Source of the DNA: Atopomonas sediminilitoris
GTDB lineage: Bacteria > Pseudomonadota > Gammaproteobacteria > Pseudomonadales > Pseudomonadaceae
NCBI RefSeq assembly: GCF_022601735.1
Contig: NZ_JAKUMM010000001.1
Coordinates: 357,191-421,190 of the forward strand
Reading direction: 5' to 3'
Length of the DNA stretch: 64,000 nucleotides
The first letter of the stretch is position 1. Each line of letters begins with the position of its first letter. The notes under the pieces were generated by a model. The model did not search any database, had not been told where the DNA came from, and saw only the letters and a program-made list of their open reading frames with translations. The translations under genes were made by a program, and so were the position numbers. Shown piece by piece: positions 38,195 through 47,856 of the stretch.

Positions 38195-39793
38195 ATGTCG
38201 GATCAAGCGCTGCTCACGATTAAAGACCTCACCGTTGAATTCACCCAAGGGCAAACCCGCTCACGCGTCGTTCACGGCGTTAACTTCAGCATTCGCAAAG
38301 GCGAGACCCTCGCCCTGGTGGGTGAAAGCGGCTCTGGCAAATCCGTGTCGGCTAACTCCATCCTGCGCCTGCTGCCTAAGGCCATCACCCACTACCCTGA
38401 GGGTGAGGTATTACTCGACGGGCAAAACCTGCTTCGCGCCGACGAAAACACCCTGCGCGGTATTCGCGGCAACCGCGTGTCTATGGTGTTCCAAGAACCC
38501 ATGACTTCGCTCAACCCGCTGCACAGCGTCGGCAAGCAGCTGGCTGAAGTACTGGCCCTGCACAAAGGCCTGAAGGGTGAGGCAGCGCAACAGCGCATCA
38601 TCGAACTGTTTGAGCTGGTCGGCCTGCCAGAGCCGGCCAAACGCCTGAGCGCTTACCCGCACGAGATGTCCGGCGGCCAACGGCAGCGTGTGGTGATTGC
38701 CATGGCGCTGGCCTGCGAGCCAGACCTGTTAATTGCCGACGAGCCGACCACCGCCTTGGACGTCACCGTGCAGCTCAAAATCCTCGACCTGCTGAAGGAT
38801 TTGCAGGCCCGCTTAGGCATGGCCATTTTGCTGATCAGCCACGATTTGAATCTGGTCCGTCGAATTGCGCACCGCGTATGTGTCATGAAGCAAGGTGAGA
38901 TCGTCGAAACCAACGATTGTGAAGCTCTGTTCACCTCGCCCCAGCATCCGTACACCCGCGAGTTGATTGAAGCCGACCCCAGTGGCGATCCGGCCAGCAA
39001 TGCGCCGGGCGAGATTATCTTGCAAGCCGAACAACTGAAGGTCTGGTTTCCGATCAAGAAAGGCATCCTGCGACGCACCGTTGACCACGTTAAAGCCGTC
39101 AACGGCATCAGTTTCAGCCTGCCGCGTGGGCATACCTTGGGGATCGTTGGCGAAAGTGGCTCTGGCAAATCAACCTTGGGCATGGCGCTTTTGCGCCTGA
39201 TCAACAGCGAAGGCCAGATCCGCTTGCACGGCGATAACTTGCAAGGCTTGTCTCAGCAGGCGATTCGCCCGCTGCGCCGACAATTGCAGGTGGTGTTCCA
39301 GGACCCGTACGGCAGTCTCAGCCCGCGCATGTCAGTGGGCCAGATTATCGGCGAAGGCTTGGAGATCCACGGTATCGGTACGCCGGCCGAGCGTGAACAG
39401 ACGATTATTGATGTGCTGAAGGAAGTCGGACTCGACCCCGAAACACGCCATCGCTACCCGCATGAGTTTTCCGGCGGGCAGCGCCAGCGTATTGCCATTG
39501 CCCGGGCACTGGTGCTTAAGCCTGAGCTTATCCTGCTGGATGAGCCCACCTCAGCACTGGACCGCACCGTGCAGCGACAGGTGGTCGAATTACTCCGCCA
39601 ACTGCAGGTTAAGTACAACCTAACCTACTTGTTCATCAGCCATGATTTGGCCGTGGTTAAAGCGCTTAGCCATCAACTGATGGTGGTGCGCCAAGGCCAA
39701 GTCGTTGAGCAAGGCGAGGCAGCAGGGATTTTCCGTGAGCCACAGCATGCCTATACCCAGCAGTTGTTAGAGGCCGCTTTTATTCGCCACTAG
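38195..39793 (+). CDS. yejF: ABC transporter ATP-binding protein YejF (fused double NBD)
   Basis: 532 residues with two ATPase domains. Domain 1 has Walker A GESGSGKS, signature MSGGQRQR and Walker B LLIADEP; domain 2 repeats [17 protein letters not shown] and LILLDEP. Both have the conserved switch His (ISHDL). The fusion matches E. coli YejF and drives the YejB-YejE permease. It starts 3 bp after yejE and is followed 29 bp later by fabI with no terminator between, so read-through into fabI is possible. Confidence 0.95.
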   Translation: MSDQALLTIKDLTVEFTQGQTRSRVVHGVNFSIRKGETLALVGESGSGKSVSANSILRLLPKAITHYPEGEVLLDGQNLLRADENTLRGIRGNRVSMVFQEPMTSLNPLHSVGKQLAEVLALHKGLKGEAAQQRIIELFELVGLPEPAKRLSAYPHEMSGGQRQRVVIAMALACEPDLLIADEPTTALDVTVQLKILDLLKDLQARLGMAILLISHDLNLVRRIAHRVCVMKQGEIVETNDCEALFTSPQHPYTRELIEADPSGDPASNAPGEIILQAEQLKVWFPIKKGILRRTVDHVKAVNGISFSLPRGHTLGIVGESGSGKSTLGMALLRLINSEGQIRLHGDNLQGLSQQAIRPLRRQLQVVFQDPYGSLSPRMSVGQIIGEGLEIHGIGTPAEREQTIIDVLKEVGLDPETRHRYPHEFSGGQRQRIAIARALVLKPELILLDEPTSALDRTVQRQVVELLRQLQVKYNLTYLFISHDLAVVKALSHQLMVVRQGQVVEQGEAAGIFREPQHAYTQQLLEAAFIRH

Positions 39794-39822
39794 CACTGCC
39801 TAAACAAAAGGAAGGAATGACC

Positions 39823-40617
39823 ATGGGTTTTTTAACCGGTAAGCGCGTTCTGATCGTTGGCGTAGCCAGCAAATTGTCGATTGCCTCCGGCATCGCCGCC
39901 GCCATGCACCGCGAAGGCGCCGAACTGGCCTTCACCTACCAAAACGAAAAGCTCAAAGGCCGTGTTGAAGGCTTTGCCGCAGAATGGGGCTCAGGCCCTG
40001 AACTGTGCTTCCCCTGTGATGTGGCCGACGATGGCGAAATTACCGCCGTGTTTGAAGCCCTCGCGCAAAAGTGGGACGGCCTCGACTGCATCGTGCACTC
40101 GGTCGGCTTTGCGCCGGGCGACCAGCTCGATGGTGATTTCACCGACGTGACCAGCCGTGATGGCTTTAAGATCGCGCACGACATCAGCGCTTACAGCTTT
40201 GTCGCCCTCGCCCGTGCTGGCCGCACCATGATGAAGGGCCGCAACGGCAGCCTGCTGACCCTGACCTACCTCGGCGCCGAGCGCACCATGCCCAACTACA
40301 ACGTCATGGGCATGGCTAAAGCCAGTCTCGAAGCGGGCGTACGCTACCTCGCCACCAGTCTTGGCCCAGAAGGCACCCGCGTCAATGCGATCTCCGCCGG
40401 CCCAATCCGCACGCTGGCGGCCAGTGGCATTAAGAGCTTCCGCAAGATGCTGGCCGCTAACGAGCGACAAACGCCGCTGCGCCGCAACGTCACCATTGAT
40501 GAAGTGGGCAATGTCGCGGCGTTCCTCTGCTCTGACTTAGCCTCCGGCATGAGTGGCGAGATCACCTACGTCGATGGCGGTTTTAACATCACCGCCATGG
40601 GTGGTTTAGAGGAATAA
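39823..40617 (+). CDS. fabI: Enoyl-[acyl-carrier-protein] reductase [NADH] FabI
   Basis: 264 residues of the FabI group of SDR proteins. Catalytic Tyr149 and Tyr159 and Lys166 are present (the E. coli Y146/Y156/K163 set shifted by 3), as are the cofactor motif [14 protein letters not shown] and [13 protein letters not shown]. It reduces enoyl-ACP in the last step of fatty acid elongation and is the target of triclosan-type inhibitors. An ATG six bases earlier (39817) is in frame; the second was chosen because AAGGA is then better spaced and homologues start MGFLTGKR. Confidence 0.96.
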   Translation: MGFLTGKRVLIVGVASKLSIASGIAAAMHREGAELAFTYQNEKLKGRVEGFAAEWGSGPELCFPCDVADDGEITAVFEALAQKWDGLDCIVHSVGFAPGDQLDGDFTDVTSRDGFKIAHDISAYSFVALARAGRTMMKGRNGSLLTLTYLGAERTMPNYNVMGMAKASLEAGVRYLATSLGPEGTRVNAISAGPIRTLAASGIKSFRKMLAANERQTPLRRNVTIDEVGNVAAFLCSDLASGMSGEITYVDGGFNITAMGGLEE

Positions 40618-40627
40618 GCCACTGCTA

Positions 40628-40665
40628 ACAAAAAAGCCGCTTGATCACTCAAGCGGCTTTTTTGT
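40628..40665. terminator. Bidirectional terminator between fabI and ppiD
   Basis: A 17-bp perfect inverted repeat (arms 40628-40644 and 40649-40665) around TCAC, with A6 and T6 tracts within its outer ends, sits between the convergent fabI and ppiD genes. Confidence 0.9.
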
Positions 40666-40716
40666 GTCTCACCGGTCTTAACTAGGCGGAGCCTAAGCCC
40701 CGCCGTGCCACAACCT

Positions 40717-42570
40717 TTAATACTCTTCGATATCGGCGCTTTCTTTGAGTGCCACGCGATACGCTTCAAACGCTTGCTGACCATTACGTGATGCCAAGTA
40801 GCGCTGGAACATCGCCTGCTCTTCTTTATTTAGCTCAGCCTTAGGCGTGGTCACCGCATCCACACGCACCACCACCACATCGCCGTTACCCATCGCCAGC
40901 TGCGCATACACAGGCTGATCCGCGGTGGGTTTAGGTTGACGGAAGACCGCCTGCAGCACTTGCGGGTTTACCCCTTCTTGCATGCGTGTACCGTCCTTGG
41001 TCACCTGCCACTGCAACTCAGCCGCAGAGCCTGCTTTCAGTGCCGCGAGCAAGGTATCCGCTTGGGCTTTTGCTTTATCGGCAGCTTGTTGCTGCTTAAG
41101 CAGATCGGCAATAGCCGCACTTACATCGGCTAAGGCTTGCTGCTTAGGCTTAAGGTGCTCTTTAGCGCGCAGCACCAACACAGTGTCAGCATCCAGCTCC
41201 AGCAGGCTGCTGTTGGCCGCATCCTGCAGCACTTCTTCGCTAAACGCGGCACGTGCTACTTGCGGGTTTGCTAGAACGCCTTCGCCGCCGTTACGACCGA
41301 AAGCCGCGCTGGTCTGCACCTTCAAGCCCAGCTCTTCCGCCGGCTGCTGCAGATCAGACGCTTCGAAAGCCAAACTTTCCAGCTCACGACTGCCTTCTAC
41401 AAACAGCTTTTCAACTTCGCTGTTCTTCAGTTCTTGCTCCAACTGCGCGCGCATCGAGTCCATGGTCGGTACATCGGCGGCTTGCACACCCAACAAAGTG
41501 ATCAAGTGCCAGCCAAATTCGGTTTTAACCGCGTCAGATACTGCTTCAGGCTTTAACGCAAACAGCGCCTTTTCAAACTCGGGGTCATACACGCCAGGGC
41601 CAGCAAAGCCCAAGTCGCCACCATCGGCCGCGGAGCCCTTGTCATCAGACAGCTCTTTGGCCAAATCCGCAAACGCTTCGCCTTTAGCTAAACGCGCTTT
41701 AATCTCCGCCAATTTGGCTTGCGCCTGCTCGTCACTGACCGCATCACTGGTTTCAATCAGGATGTGCGCCGCACGACGCTGCTCGCCCAAGTTAGCGATT
41801 TGCTCGCGGTACAGCGCTTCTAGGGCTTCCTCGCTCAACTCCACCTGATCGAAGTAATGCGCCTTGTTTAGCGTGATGTACTCAACGATCACCTGCTCAG
41901 GGCTCATGAACTCGACCTGATGGTTTTCGAAGTAATCCGCCACTTCGTCATCGCTTGGGTTAATCGCGCTGCTATCAGCTTTGATGGTGTGCAAAGCAAA
42001 ATCACGCTTTTGCTGCTCCAGCGCAGCCAAGGCCGCTACCTCTTCGGCCGTTGCAAAATCACTCGCGCCCACACCCAAACGCAGCTGGTTTAGCAGCACA
42101 TCTTGGGTCATGGAATCGCGGAAACCTTGCCGCGTGAGGCCGCTCTGGCTGATCAACTGGTCAAAGCGCTGGGCATTAAACTTGCCGTCCAGCTGGAAAG
42201 CCTTTTCTTGCAGAATCAGCTGATCTAAAGCCTGCGGCGCCAGATCCATCTTGCCGTCTTGTGCTGCCTGAATCAGCAGACTGCGCTCAACCAGCCCCTT
42301 CAGGGCCGACTCGCGCAGCAACTTGTCATCAATCAGTGACTCGTCAAATTGATTCCCCAACTGCTGGGCCAGCGAGCGGCGTTGGCGCTCAACCGCTTGC
42401 TCCAGTTCAGTCTTGGCAATGACTTGACCGTTAACCGATGCAGCATCCTGACTATTGGATGCCAAACTTACGATGCCATCGAACCCGAAGAGCGCCATCA
42501 CCAGCACCACAGCGCCGATAACAACCTTCGAGATCATGCTTTGCGAGTTGTCGCGAATATTTTGCAGCAT
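40717..42570 (-). CDS. ppiD: Periplasmic folding chaperone PpiD
   Basis: 617 residues: a short cytoplasmic N-terminus, a membrane anchor at about 16-35 (VVIGAVVLVMALFGF), a SurA-like N-terminal chaperone region, one parvulin domain at about 265-360 (RRAAHILIETSD, GGDLGFAGPGVYDPEFEKALF, TEFGWHLI), and a C-terminal helical part. It works at the Sec translocon exit on newly exported proteins. GGGGGAAG precedes the ATG. It lies after tRNA-Asp and its terminator, in the usual hupB-ppiD order. Confidence 0.95.
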   Translation of the reverse strand: MLQNIRDNSQSMISKVVIGAVVLVMALFGFDGIVSLASNSQDAASVNGQVIAKTELEQAVERQRRSLAQQLGNQFDESLIDDKLLRESALKGLVERSLLIQAAQDGKMDLAPQALDQLILQEKAFQLDGKFNAQRFDQLISQSGLTRQGFRDSMTQDVLLNQLRLGVGASDFATAEEVAALAALEQQKRDFALHTIKADSSAINPSDDEVADYFENHQVEFMSPEQVIVEYITLNKAHYFDQVELSEEALEALYREQIANLGEQRRAAHILIETSDAVSDEQAQAKLAEIKARLAKGEAFADLAKELSDDKGSAADGGDLGFAGPGVYDPEFEKALFALKPEAVSDAVKTEFGWHLITLLGVQAADVPTMDSMRAQLEQELKNSEVEKLFVEGSRELESLAFEASDLQQPAEELGLKVQTSAAFGRNGGEGVLANPQVARAAFSEEVLQDAANSSLLELDADTVLVLRAKEHLKPKQQALADVSAAIADLLKQQQAADKAKAQADTLLAALKAGSAAELQWQVTKDGTRMQEGVNPQVLQAVFRQPKPTADQPVYAQLAMGNGDVVVVRVDAVTTPKAELNKEEQAMFQRYLASRNGQQAFEAYRVALKESADIEEY

Positions 42571-42618
42571 GCTTCCCCCAGCGTGCGCTGATTACCCCAG
42601 CGGCACAGGCCTTAACAA

Positions 42619-42650
42619 AAAAGGCGCATCCAGTTAAGGATGCGCCTTTT
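42619..42650 (-). terminator. Terminator of hupB/tRNA-Asp
   Basis: On the minus strand AAAAGGCGCATCC pairs with GGATGCGCCTTTT around TTAACT and is followed by TTGTT. It lies just past the tRNA-Asp CCA end and before ppiD. Confidence 0.85.
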
Positions 42651-42658
42651 GGGATTAG

Positions 42659-42735
42659 TGGCGCAGCGGACGGGACTCGAACCCGCGACCCCCGGCGTGA
42701 CAGGCCGGTATTCTAACCGACTGAACTACCGCTGC
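42659..42735 (-). tRNA. tRNA-Asp (anticodon GUC), CCA encoded
   Basis: The minus strand gives acceptor GCAGCGG/CCGCTGC, anticodon loop CTGTCAC (GTC), T arm GCGGG/CCCGT with TTCGAGT, discriminator G as expected for tRNA-Asp, and an encoded CCA. It lies 40 bp after the hupB stop with no clear promoter of its own in between. Confidence 0.95.
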
Positions 42736-42740
42736 GCAGA

Positions 42741-42759
42741 GAGGTGCGAATCACACCTC
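42741..42759 (-). other. Short hairpin between hupB and tRNA-Asp
   Basis: GAGGTG and CACCTC form a 6-bp stem with a 7-nt loop. There is no T tract on the minus strand, so it is more likely a processing or stability element in a hupB-tRNA transcript than a terminator. Confidence 0.45.
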
Positions 42760-42775
42760 CCAGTCCGATAGACGC

Positions 42776-43048
42776 TTAGTTAACGGCGTCTTTCAGAGCT
42801 TTACCGGCCTTGAAGCCCGGAATCTTGGCAGCCGCGATTTCGATCGGGTTGCCAGTCTGCGGGTTACGGCCAGTGCGTGCAGCACGCTCTTTAACCGCGA
42901 AAGTACCAAAGCCCACCAGTACAACAGACTCGCCTTTCTTCAGCGCGTCAGTGATGGATTCAGTTACAGCGTCCAGTGCACGAGCAGCGGCAGCTTTTGG
43001 GATATCAGCCGATGCGGCGATAGCATCAATCAGTTCCGACTTGTTCAC
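42776..43048 (-). CDS. hupB: DNA-binding protein HU-beta
   Basis: 90 residues of the HU/IHF family with the DNA-binding arm [21 protein letters not shown] and the dimerisation helices at the N-terminus. HU bends and compacts the chromosome. The start is a GTG with GGGGA 7 nt upstream. It has its own strong promoter (43141-43170) just downstream of lon, so it is expressed independently of the protease genes. Confidence 0.97.
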   Translation of the reverse strand: MNKSELIDAIAASADIPKAAAARALDAVTESITDALKKGESVVLVGFGTFAVKERAARTGRNPQTGNPIEIAAAKIPGFKAGKALKDAVN

Positions 43049-43140
43049 TCTTATGTCCCCTTTTTGGTACGGAGTTATGTTTTTTAATGTCTGGTCAAAG
43101 CAATTCGGGCTGAGTGGCTCACCGACACTATAGGCGCCGC

Positions 43141-43170
43141 TTTATAACAAGCGCCAAAAACCAGTGTCAA
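43141..43170 (-). promoter_or_regulatory. Strong sigma-70 promoter of hupB
   Basis: On the minus strand a perfect TTGACA (43170-43165) is followed after 18 bp by TATAAA (43146-43141); TTATAA gives a 17-bp spacing. It lies 14 bp beyond the lon stop and predicts a leader of about 85 nt for hupB. Confidence 0.72.
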
Positions 43171-43183
43171 GGAAGCCTCCAGC

Positions 43184-45586
43184 TTAATGCGTGCTGACGC
43201 GATCTTTGCTGTCAGGTTCACGCGACTCGTCCGAGGCCACTAGACTGGAAGCCGCCTCGGATAAGGGTTCCGGGGCGTATTGCAGCGCAATTTGCAGGAC
43301 CTCGTCAATCCATTTCACCGGCTTAATGGTTAGATCGGCCAATATGTTATCGGGGATGTCGCGTAGATCACGACGATTTTCCTCTGGAATCACAATCGTC
43401 TTGATCCCACCGCGATGTGCCGCTAGCAGTTTTTCTTTCAAGCCACCAATCGCCAGTACCTGACCGCGCAAGGTGATCTCTCCGGTCATTGCCACATCGG
43501 CTTTGACTGGAATTCCTGTGAGCGCAGAAACCAACGCGGTACACATGCCAATACCGGCACTGGGGCCATCTTTGGGGGTAGCCCCCTCAGGGACGTGGAT
43601 ATGGATATCGTGCTTTTCGTGGAAGTCACCGACGATACCCAGCGAGCGCGCACGGCTACGGACCACTGTGAGCGCCGCCACGATGGATTCTTGCATCACA
43701 TCACCCAAGGAGCCTGTTTTAGTCACAGCCCCCTTGCCGGGCACCACAGCGGCTTCTAGCGTGAGCAACTCACCACCCACTTGAGTCCAAGCAAGGCCGG
43801 TCACCTGACCAATTTGATCTTGCTCCTCGGCCAAGCCGTACTTGAACTTATGCACACCTAAGTAGTGCTCAAGTTCATCCGCAGTGACGGTTAAACTAAA
43901 TTTCTTCTTGGTCGCTTGCTCACGCACTACCTTACGGCACACTTTAGCCAGCTGGCGTTCAAGGCTCCGCACCCCCGCCTCACGGGTGTAATAGCGCACC
44001 ACATCCAGCAAAGCTGCATCGTCCAGTGCCAACTCAGACGTTTTCAAACCGTTCGCCTTGAGCTGCTTAGGCAATAAGTACCGCTTAGCAATATTGAGCT
44101 TCTCATCCTCGGTATAACCGGGGATGCGGATCACTTCCATGCGGTCCAACAGGGGGCCGGGGATATTCATCGAGTTAGACGTACAGATGAACATCACATC
44201 GGACAGGTCATAATCGACCTCAAGGTAATGATCATTGAAGGTGTGATTCTGTTCAGGATCGAGCACCTCAAGCAGCGCCGAGGCTGGATCGCCGCGCATA
44301 TCGCTGGCCATCTTGTCGATCTCATCCAGCAAGAACAGCGGGTTACGCACACCTACTTTGGTCATTTTCTGCACTAAACGACCGGGCATTGAGCCGATGT
44401 AGGTGCGGCGATGACCGCGAATTTCTGCCTCATCACGCACGCCACCCAAGGCCATGCGCACGAACTTACGATTCGTCGAACGCGCAATCGACTCGGCCAG
44501 CGAGGTTTTACCGACACCGGGCGGCCCAACCAAGCACAGCACAGGGCCTTTGAGCTTCTTGACCCGCTTTTGCACGGCCAGATACTCAAGAATGCGCTCT
44601 TTGACGTCTTCCAAACCAAAGTGATCGGTTTCTAAGATGCCTTCGGCTTTTGCCAAGTCCAAGCGGACTTTGGTTTTCGCCTGCCACGGCACATTGAGCA
44701 TCCAGTCCAGATACGAGCGTACGACAGTCGCCTCGGCTGACATCGGCGACATTTGCTTGAGCTTATTCAGCTCCGCCATGGCCTTGGTCAGGGCTTCTTT
44801 GCTCATGCCGGCGGATTCGATGCGCTTTTTTAGCTCATCGATTTCGTTGTGGCCTTCATCGATGTCGCCAAGCTCTTTCTGAATGGCCTTCATTTGCTCA
44901 TTCAGGTAGTACTCGCGCTGACTGCGCTCCATCTGCTTCTTAACGCGACCACGAATGCGCTTTTCAACCTGCAGCAAGTCAATCTCAGCATCCAGCAAGC
45001 CCAGCACACGCTCGACACGCTCAGGCAGTGTCACCACTTCAAGAATCTGCTGCTTTTGCTCAAGCTTCAGCTGCATATGCGCCGCCATGGTATCGACCAA
45101 GCGACTTGGCTCTTCGATGCTTTGCAGTGAAGACAGCACTTCAGCCGGTACTTTTTTCCCTAACTGCACATACTGCTCAAACTGGCTCAGCAAACTGCGG
45201 CCAAAGACCTCCATTTCACGCGCATCCAGCTCCGCCTCGACCAGCAGTTCAACATCGGCCGTGAGGTAGTTATCTTGCTCCGTGATCGCAGTAATGGCGC
45301 CGCGCGACTCACCTTCGACCAGCACTTTAACCGTGCCATCGGGCAACTTGAGTAATTGCAACACAGTGGCAACGCAGCCCATCTCATATAAGCCATCGGC
45401 TGCCGGATCGTCATCACCGGGATTGCGCTGCGAGACCAATAGGATTTGTTTACTGCCGCGCATCGCCTGCTCAAGCGCAGCAATGGATTTATCACGCCCA
45501 ACAAACAGCGGGATAACCATGTGCGGGAATACCACGACATCGCGCAGGGGCAATAAGGGGAGCGTAATTACTTCAGTCATATTCAT
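43184..45586 (-). CDS. lon: ATP-dependent protease La (Lon)
   Basis: 800 residues in the order expected for LonA: N-terminal substrate-binding domain (LPLLPLRDVVVFPHM), coiled coil, AAA+ domain with Walker A GPPGVGKTS and Walker B PLFLLDEID, and the protease domain with catalytic Ser in PKDGPSAG and Lys in GGLKEKLLAA. It degrades damaged and regulatory proteins. In-frame codons extend to 45619, but the ATG pair at 45586/45580 fits homologues; which one is used is unsure. A heat-shock-type promoter lies about 50 bp upstream, so lon can be induced apart from clpX. Confidence 0.97.
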   Translation of the reverse strand: MNMTEVITLPLLPLRDVVVFPHMVIPLFVGRDKSIAALEQAMRGSKQILLVSQRNPGDDDPAADGLYEMGCVATVLQLLKLPDGTVKVLVEGESRGAITAITEQDNYLTADVELLVEAELDAREMEVFGRSLLSQFEQYVQLGKKVPAEVLSSLQSIEEPSRLVDTMAAHMQLKLEQKQQILEVVTLPERVERVLGLLDAEIDLLQVEKRIRGRVKKQMERSQREYYLNEQMKAIQKELGDIDEGHNEIDELKKRIESAGMSKEALTKAMAELNKLKQMSPMSAEATVVRSYLDWMLNVPWQAKTKVRLDLAKAEGILETDHFGLEDVKERILEYLAVQKRVKKLKGPVLCLVGPPGVGKTSLAESIARSTNRKFVRMALGGVRDEAEIRGHRRTYIGSMPGRLVQKMTKVGVRNPLFLLDEIDKMASDMRGDPASALLEVLDPEQNHTFNDHYLEVDYDLSDVMFICTSNSMNIPGPLLDRMEVIRIPGYTEDEKLNIAKRYLLPKQLKANGLKTSELALDDAALLDVVRYYTREAGVRSLERQLAKVCRKVVREQATKKKFSLTVTADELEHYLGVHKFKYGLAEEQDQIGQVTGLAWTQVGGELLTLEAAVVPGKGAVTKTGSLGDVMQESIVAALTVVRSRARSLGIVGDFHEKHDIHIHVPEGATPKDGPSAGIGMCTALVSALTGIPVKADVAMTGEITLRGQVLAIGGLKEKLLAAHRGGIKTIVIPEENRRDLRDIPDNILADLTIKPVKWIDEVLQIALQYAPEPLSEAASSLVASDESREPDSKDRVSTH

Positions 45587-45632
45587 TCTCGGGCGACGGT
45601 GAAGCGCGTCGGCGCGCATAGGCTTACTTCAA

Positions 45633-45661
45633 AGATGGGGGCAGGCTTGGGAAAAAACAAG
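45633..45661 (-). promoter_or_regulatory. Sigma-32 (heat-shock) type promoter of lon
   Basis: On the minus strand CTTGTT (45661-45656) and CCCCATCT (45640-45633) are 15 bp apart. The -10 matches the RpoH consensus CCCCATNT fully and the -35 differs from CTTGAA at two bases. The start would fall about 40 bp before the lon ATG. Confidence 0.62.
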
Positions 45662-45717
45662 GCAAAGCACGGCATCCATAGAAGATTGCGCACTAATAAA
45701 TAAAGGGGTTAAAGCGA

Positions 45718-45741
45718 ATCGGGAGCCTTGCGGCTCCCGAT
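45718..45741 (-). terminator. Hairpin after clpX
   Basis: ATCGGGAGCC and GGCTCCCGAT form a perfect 10-bp stem with a TTGC loop, 4 bp past the clpX stop. The following minus-strand sequence is only partly T-rich, so it may be a weak terminator or an RNA-stabilising end between clpX and lon. Confidence 0.6.
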
Positions 45742-45745
45742 AGGA

Positions 45746-47026
45746 TCAAGCGTCAGGTGCCGCTTTGGCGCTGGGCTCGTTGTTCTCATAGATCAACAGC
45801 GGCTTAGACGCGCCGGTGACCACGCTCTCATCAACCACCACCTTGCTGACCGAATCCATGGACGGAATTTCGTACATGGTATCGAGCAAAATGCCCTCCA
45901 TGATTGAGCGCAAGCCACGCGCACCGGTCTTACGCTCCAGGGCACGATGAGCAATGGCCACCAAGGCATCAGGGCGGAACTCAAGCTCGACGTCTTCCAT
46001 GGCAAACAGACGGGCGTATTGCTTGGTCAGGGCATTCTTGGGCTCAGCCAAGATCTGCACCAGGGCTTCCTCGTCCAACTCTTCAAGCGTTGCCAGCACA
46101 GGCAGACGACCCACGAACTCTGGAATCAGACCGAACTTAACCAGATCTTCTGGCTCGACTTCGCGTAGCGCGTCACCGACTTTCTTGCCTTCGTCCTTGC
46201 TGCGCACTTCAGCGTTAAAGCCGATGCCACCTTTGGTCGAACGCATCTGCACAACCTTTTCAAGGCCAGCAAACGCACCACCGCAGATAAACAAAATATT
46301 GCGCGTATCAACCTGCAAGAACTCTTGCTGCGGATGCTTACGACCACCTTGCGGCGGCACCGAAGCAACCGTGCCTTCAATCAGCTTAAGCAGCGCTTGC
46401 TGCACGCCTTCACCGGAGACATCGCGGGTGATCGACGGGTTATCGGACTTACGTGAAATCTTATCGATCTCATCGATGTAGACGATACCCATCTGGGCTT
46501 TCTCAACGTCGTAGTCACACTTTTGCAGCAGTTTTTGGATGATGTTTTCGACATCCTCACCCACATAACCGGCTTCGGTCAGGGTGGTTGCGTCAGCAAT
46601 GGTGAAGGGTACGTTGAGCAAGCGCGCCAAGGTCTCGGCAAGCAAGGTTTTACCCGAGCCCGTTGGACCGATCAGCAAGATATTGCTCTTGCCAAGCTCG
46701 ACATCGTCTTTCTTATCGCGTTGATTCAGGCGCTTGTAGTGGTTGTACACCGCCACGGACAGCACCTTTTTCGCGCGCTCCTGACCAATCACGTACTGAT
46801 CAAGAATGCCGCTGATTTCCTTGGGGGCCGGCAGCTTTTGGCTACCTGTCTCACTCTGTGCTTCCTGCACTTCTTCGCGAATGATGTCGTTACACAAATC
46901 AACGCATTCGTCGCAGATAAATACCGACGGGCCAGCAATCAGCTTGCGCACTTCATGCTGACTCTTGCCACAGAAGGAACAGTACAGCAGCTTGCCGTTG
47001 TCCTCGCCGTTGCGGGAATTACTCAT
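45746..47026 (-). CDS. clpX: ClpXP protease ATPase subunit ClpX
   Basis: 426 residues: an N-terminal zinc-binding domain (CSFCGKS and CDECVDLC), AAA+ core with Walker [10 protein letters not shown], Walker [11 protein letters not shown], and the IGF-type loop GGIGFNAEV that docks on ClpP. It unfolds tagged proteins for ClpP. The ORF extends 29 residues upstream through a non-family sequence; the ATG at 47026 gives the standard length. It follows clpP by 105 bp. Confidence 0.97.
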   Translation of the reverse strand: MSNSRNGEDNGKLLYCSFCGKSQHEVRKLIAGPSVFICDECVDLCNDIIREEVQEAQSETGSQKLPAPKEISGILDQYVIGQERAKKVLSVAVYNHYKRLNQRDKKDDVELGKSNILLIGPTGSGKTLLAETLARLLNVPFTIADATTLTEAGYVGEDVENIIQKLLQKCDYDVEKAQMGIVYIDEIDKISRKSDNPSITRDVSGEGVQQALLKLIEGTVASVPPQGGRKHPQQEFLQVDTRNILFICGGAFAGLEKVVQMRSTKGGIGFNAEVRSKDEGKKVGDALREVEPEDLVKFGLIPEFVGRLPVLATLEELDEEALVQILAEPKNALTKQYARLFAMEDVELEFRPDALVAIAHRALERKTGARGLRSIMEGILLDTMYEIPSMDSVSKVVVDESVVTGASKPLLIYENNEPSAKAAPDA

Positions 47027-47131
47027 TCGCTCAATCCAGTCTAAAAAGGCTTCTAAAACAAGATGAAGGCAAAGCGGGCCATTTTCAAGCCCGCTTGCAC
47101 TTAGATTAGGCAATCAATCCTATCAATAGCC

Positions 47132-47773
47132 TTAAACCGGCATCTCACGGCGCGACAATACCTTGTCGATCAGCCCGTACTTCACCGCTTCATCACCGCT
47201 CATAAAGTTGTCGCGATCGGTATCGCGTGCGATCACGTCAATCGGCTGACCACAATGATCGGCCAAAATCTTGTTCAAGCGCTCACGAATCGTGAGGATT
47301 TCACGCGCGTGAATCTCGATATCTGACGCTTGGCCTTGGAAACCACCCAGCGGCTGGTGAATCATCATGCGCGAGTGTGGCAAACCATAACGCTTGTCTT
47401 TCGCGCCACCGGCCAACAACAAGGCGCCCATGCTGCAGGCTTGACCAATACAGATAGTCGACACGTCTGGCTTAATAAATTGCATGGTGTCGTAAATCGA
47501 CATACCCGCCGTCACCGAACCGCCAGGCGAGTTGATGTACAGGTGAATATCTTTGTCGGGGTTTTCTGCTTCAAGGAACAACAGCTGAGCCACCACGAGG
47601 TTGGCCATGTAGTCCTCAACCTGCCCAACCAGGAAGATCACCCGCTCTTTCAGCAGACGCGAATAAATGTCGTATGAGCGCTCACCCCGAGCGGTCTGCT
47701 CGACCACCATGGGCACCAGGCCACCGGCAGCTTCGATGACTGGGGGAAAATTGCCGCTATTGATCAGAGACAT
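47132..47773 (-). CDS. clpP: ATP-dependent Clp protease proteolytic subunit ClpP
   Basis: 213 residues with the catalytic triad: Ser in [11 protein letters not shown], His in [11 protein letters not shown] and Asp in the [10 protein letters not shown] region. The N-terminal segment before AAGGLVPMV is probably processed as in E. coli. Three in-frame starts exist (GTG 47785, ATG 47782, ATG 47773). The last gives the usual length; its AAGGAG is 11 nt away, a little long, while the middle one would have it too close. It forms the ClpXP peptidase with the next gene. Confidence 0.96.
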   Translation of the reverse strand: MSLINSGNFPPVIEAAGGLVPMVVEQTARGERSYDIYSRLLKERVIFLVGQVEDYMANLVVAQLLFLEAENPDKDIHLYINSPGGSVTAGMSIYDTMQFIKPDVSTICIGQACSMGALLLAGGAKDKRYGLPHSRMMIHQPLGGFQGQASDIEIHAREILTIRERLNKILADHCGQPIDVIARDTDRDNFMSGDEAVKYGLIDKVLSRREMPV

Positions 47774-47795
47774 ACCTGGCATCACTCCTTAATTC

Positions 47796-47830
47796 AGAAA
47801 AACATAAGCCAGCCCGAAGGCTGGCTTATG
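47796..47830 (-). terminator. Terminator between tig and clpP
   Basis: CATAAGCCAGCC and its complement form a perfect 12-bp stem with a 4-nt loop, followed on the minus strand by T5. It lies 26 bp after the tig stop and would reduce read-through into clpP, which therefore may have its own promoter. Confidence 0.82.
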
Positions 47831-47856
47831 TGCACGTGCTAGAGGTTGAGCGCAGC

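Noticed and set aside
40982..41848. 288-residue Ser/Ala-rich plus-strand ORF opposite ppiD
   Set aside because: The composition mirrors the ppiD codons; no ribosome site or domain.
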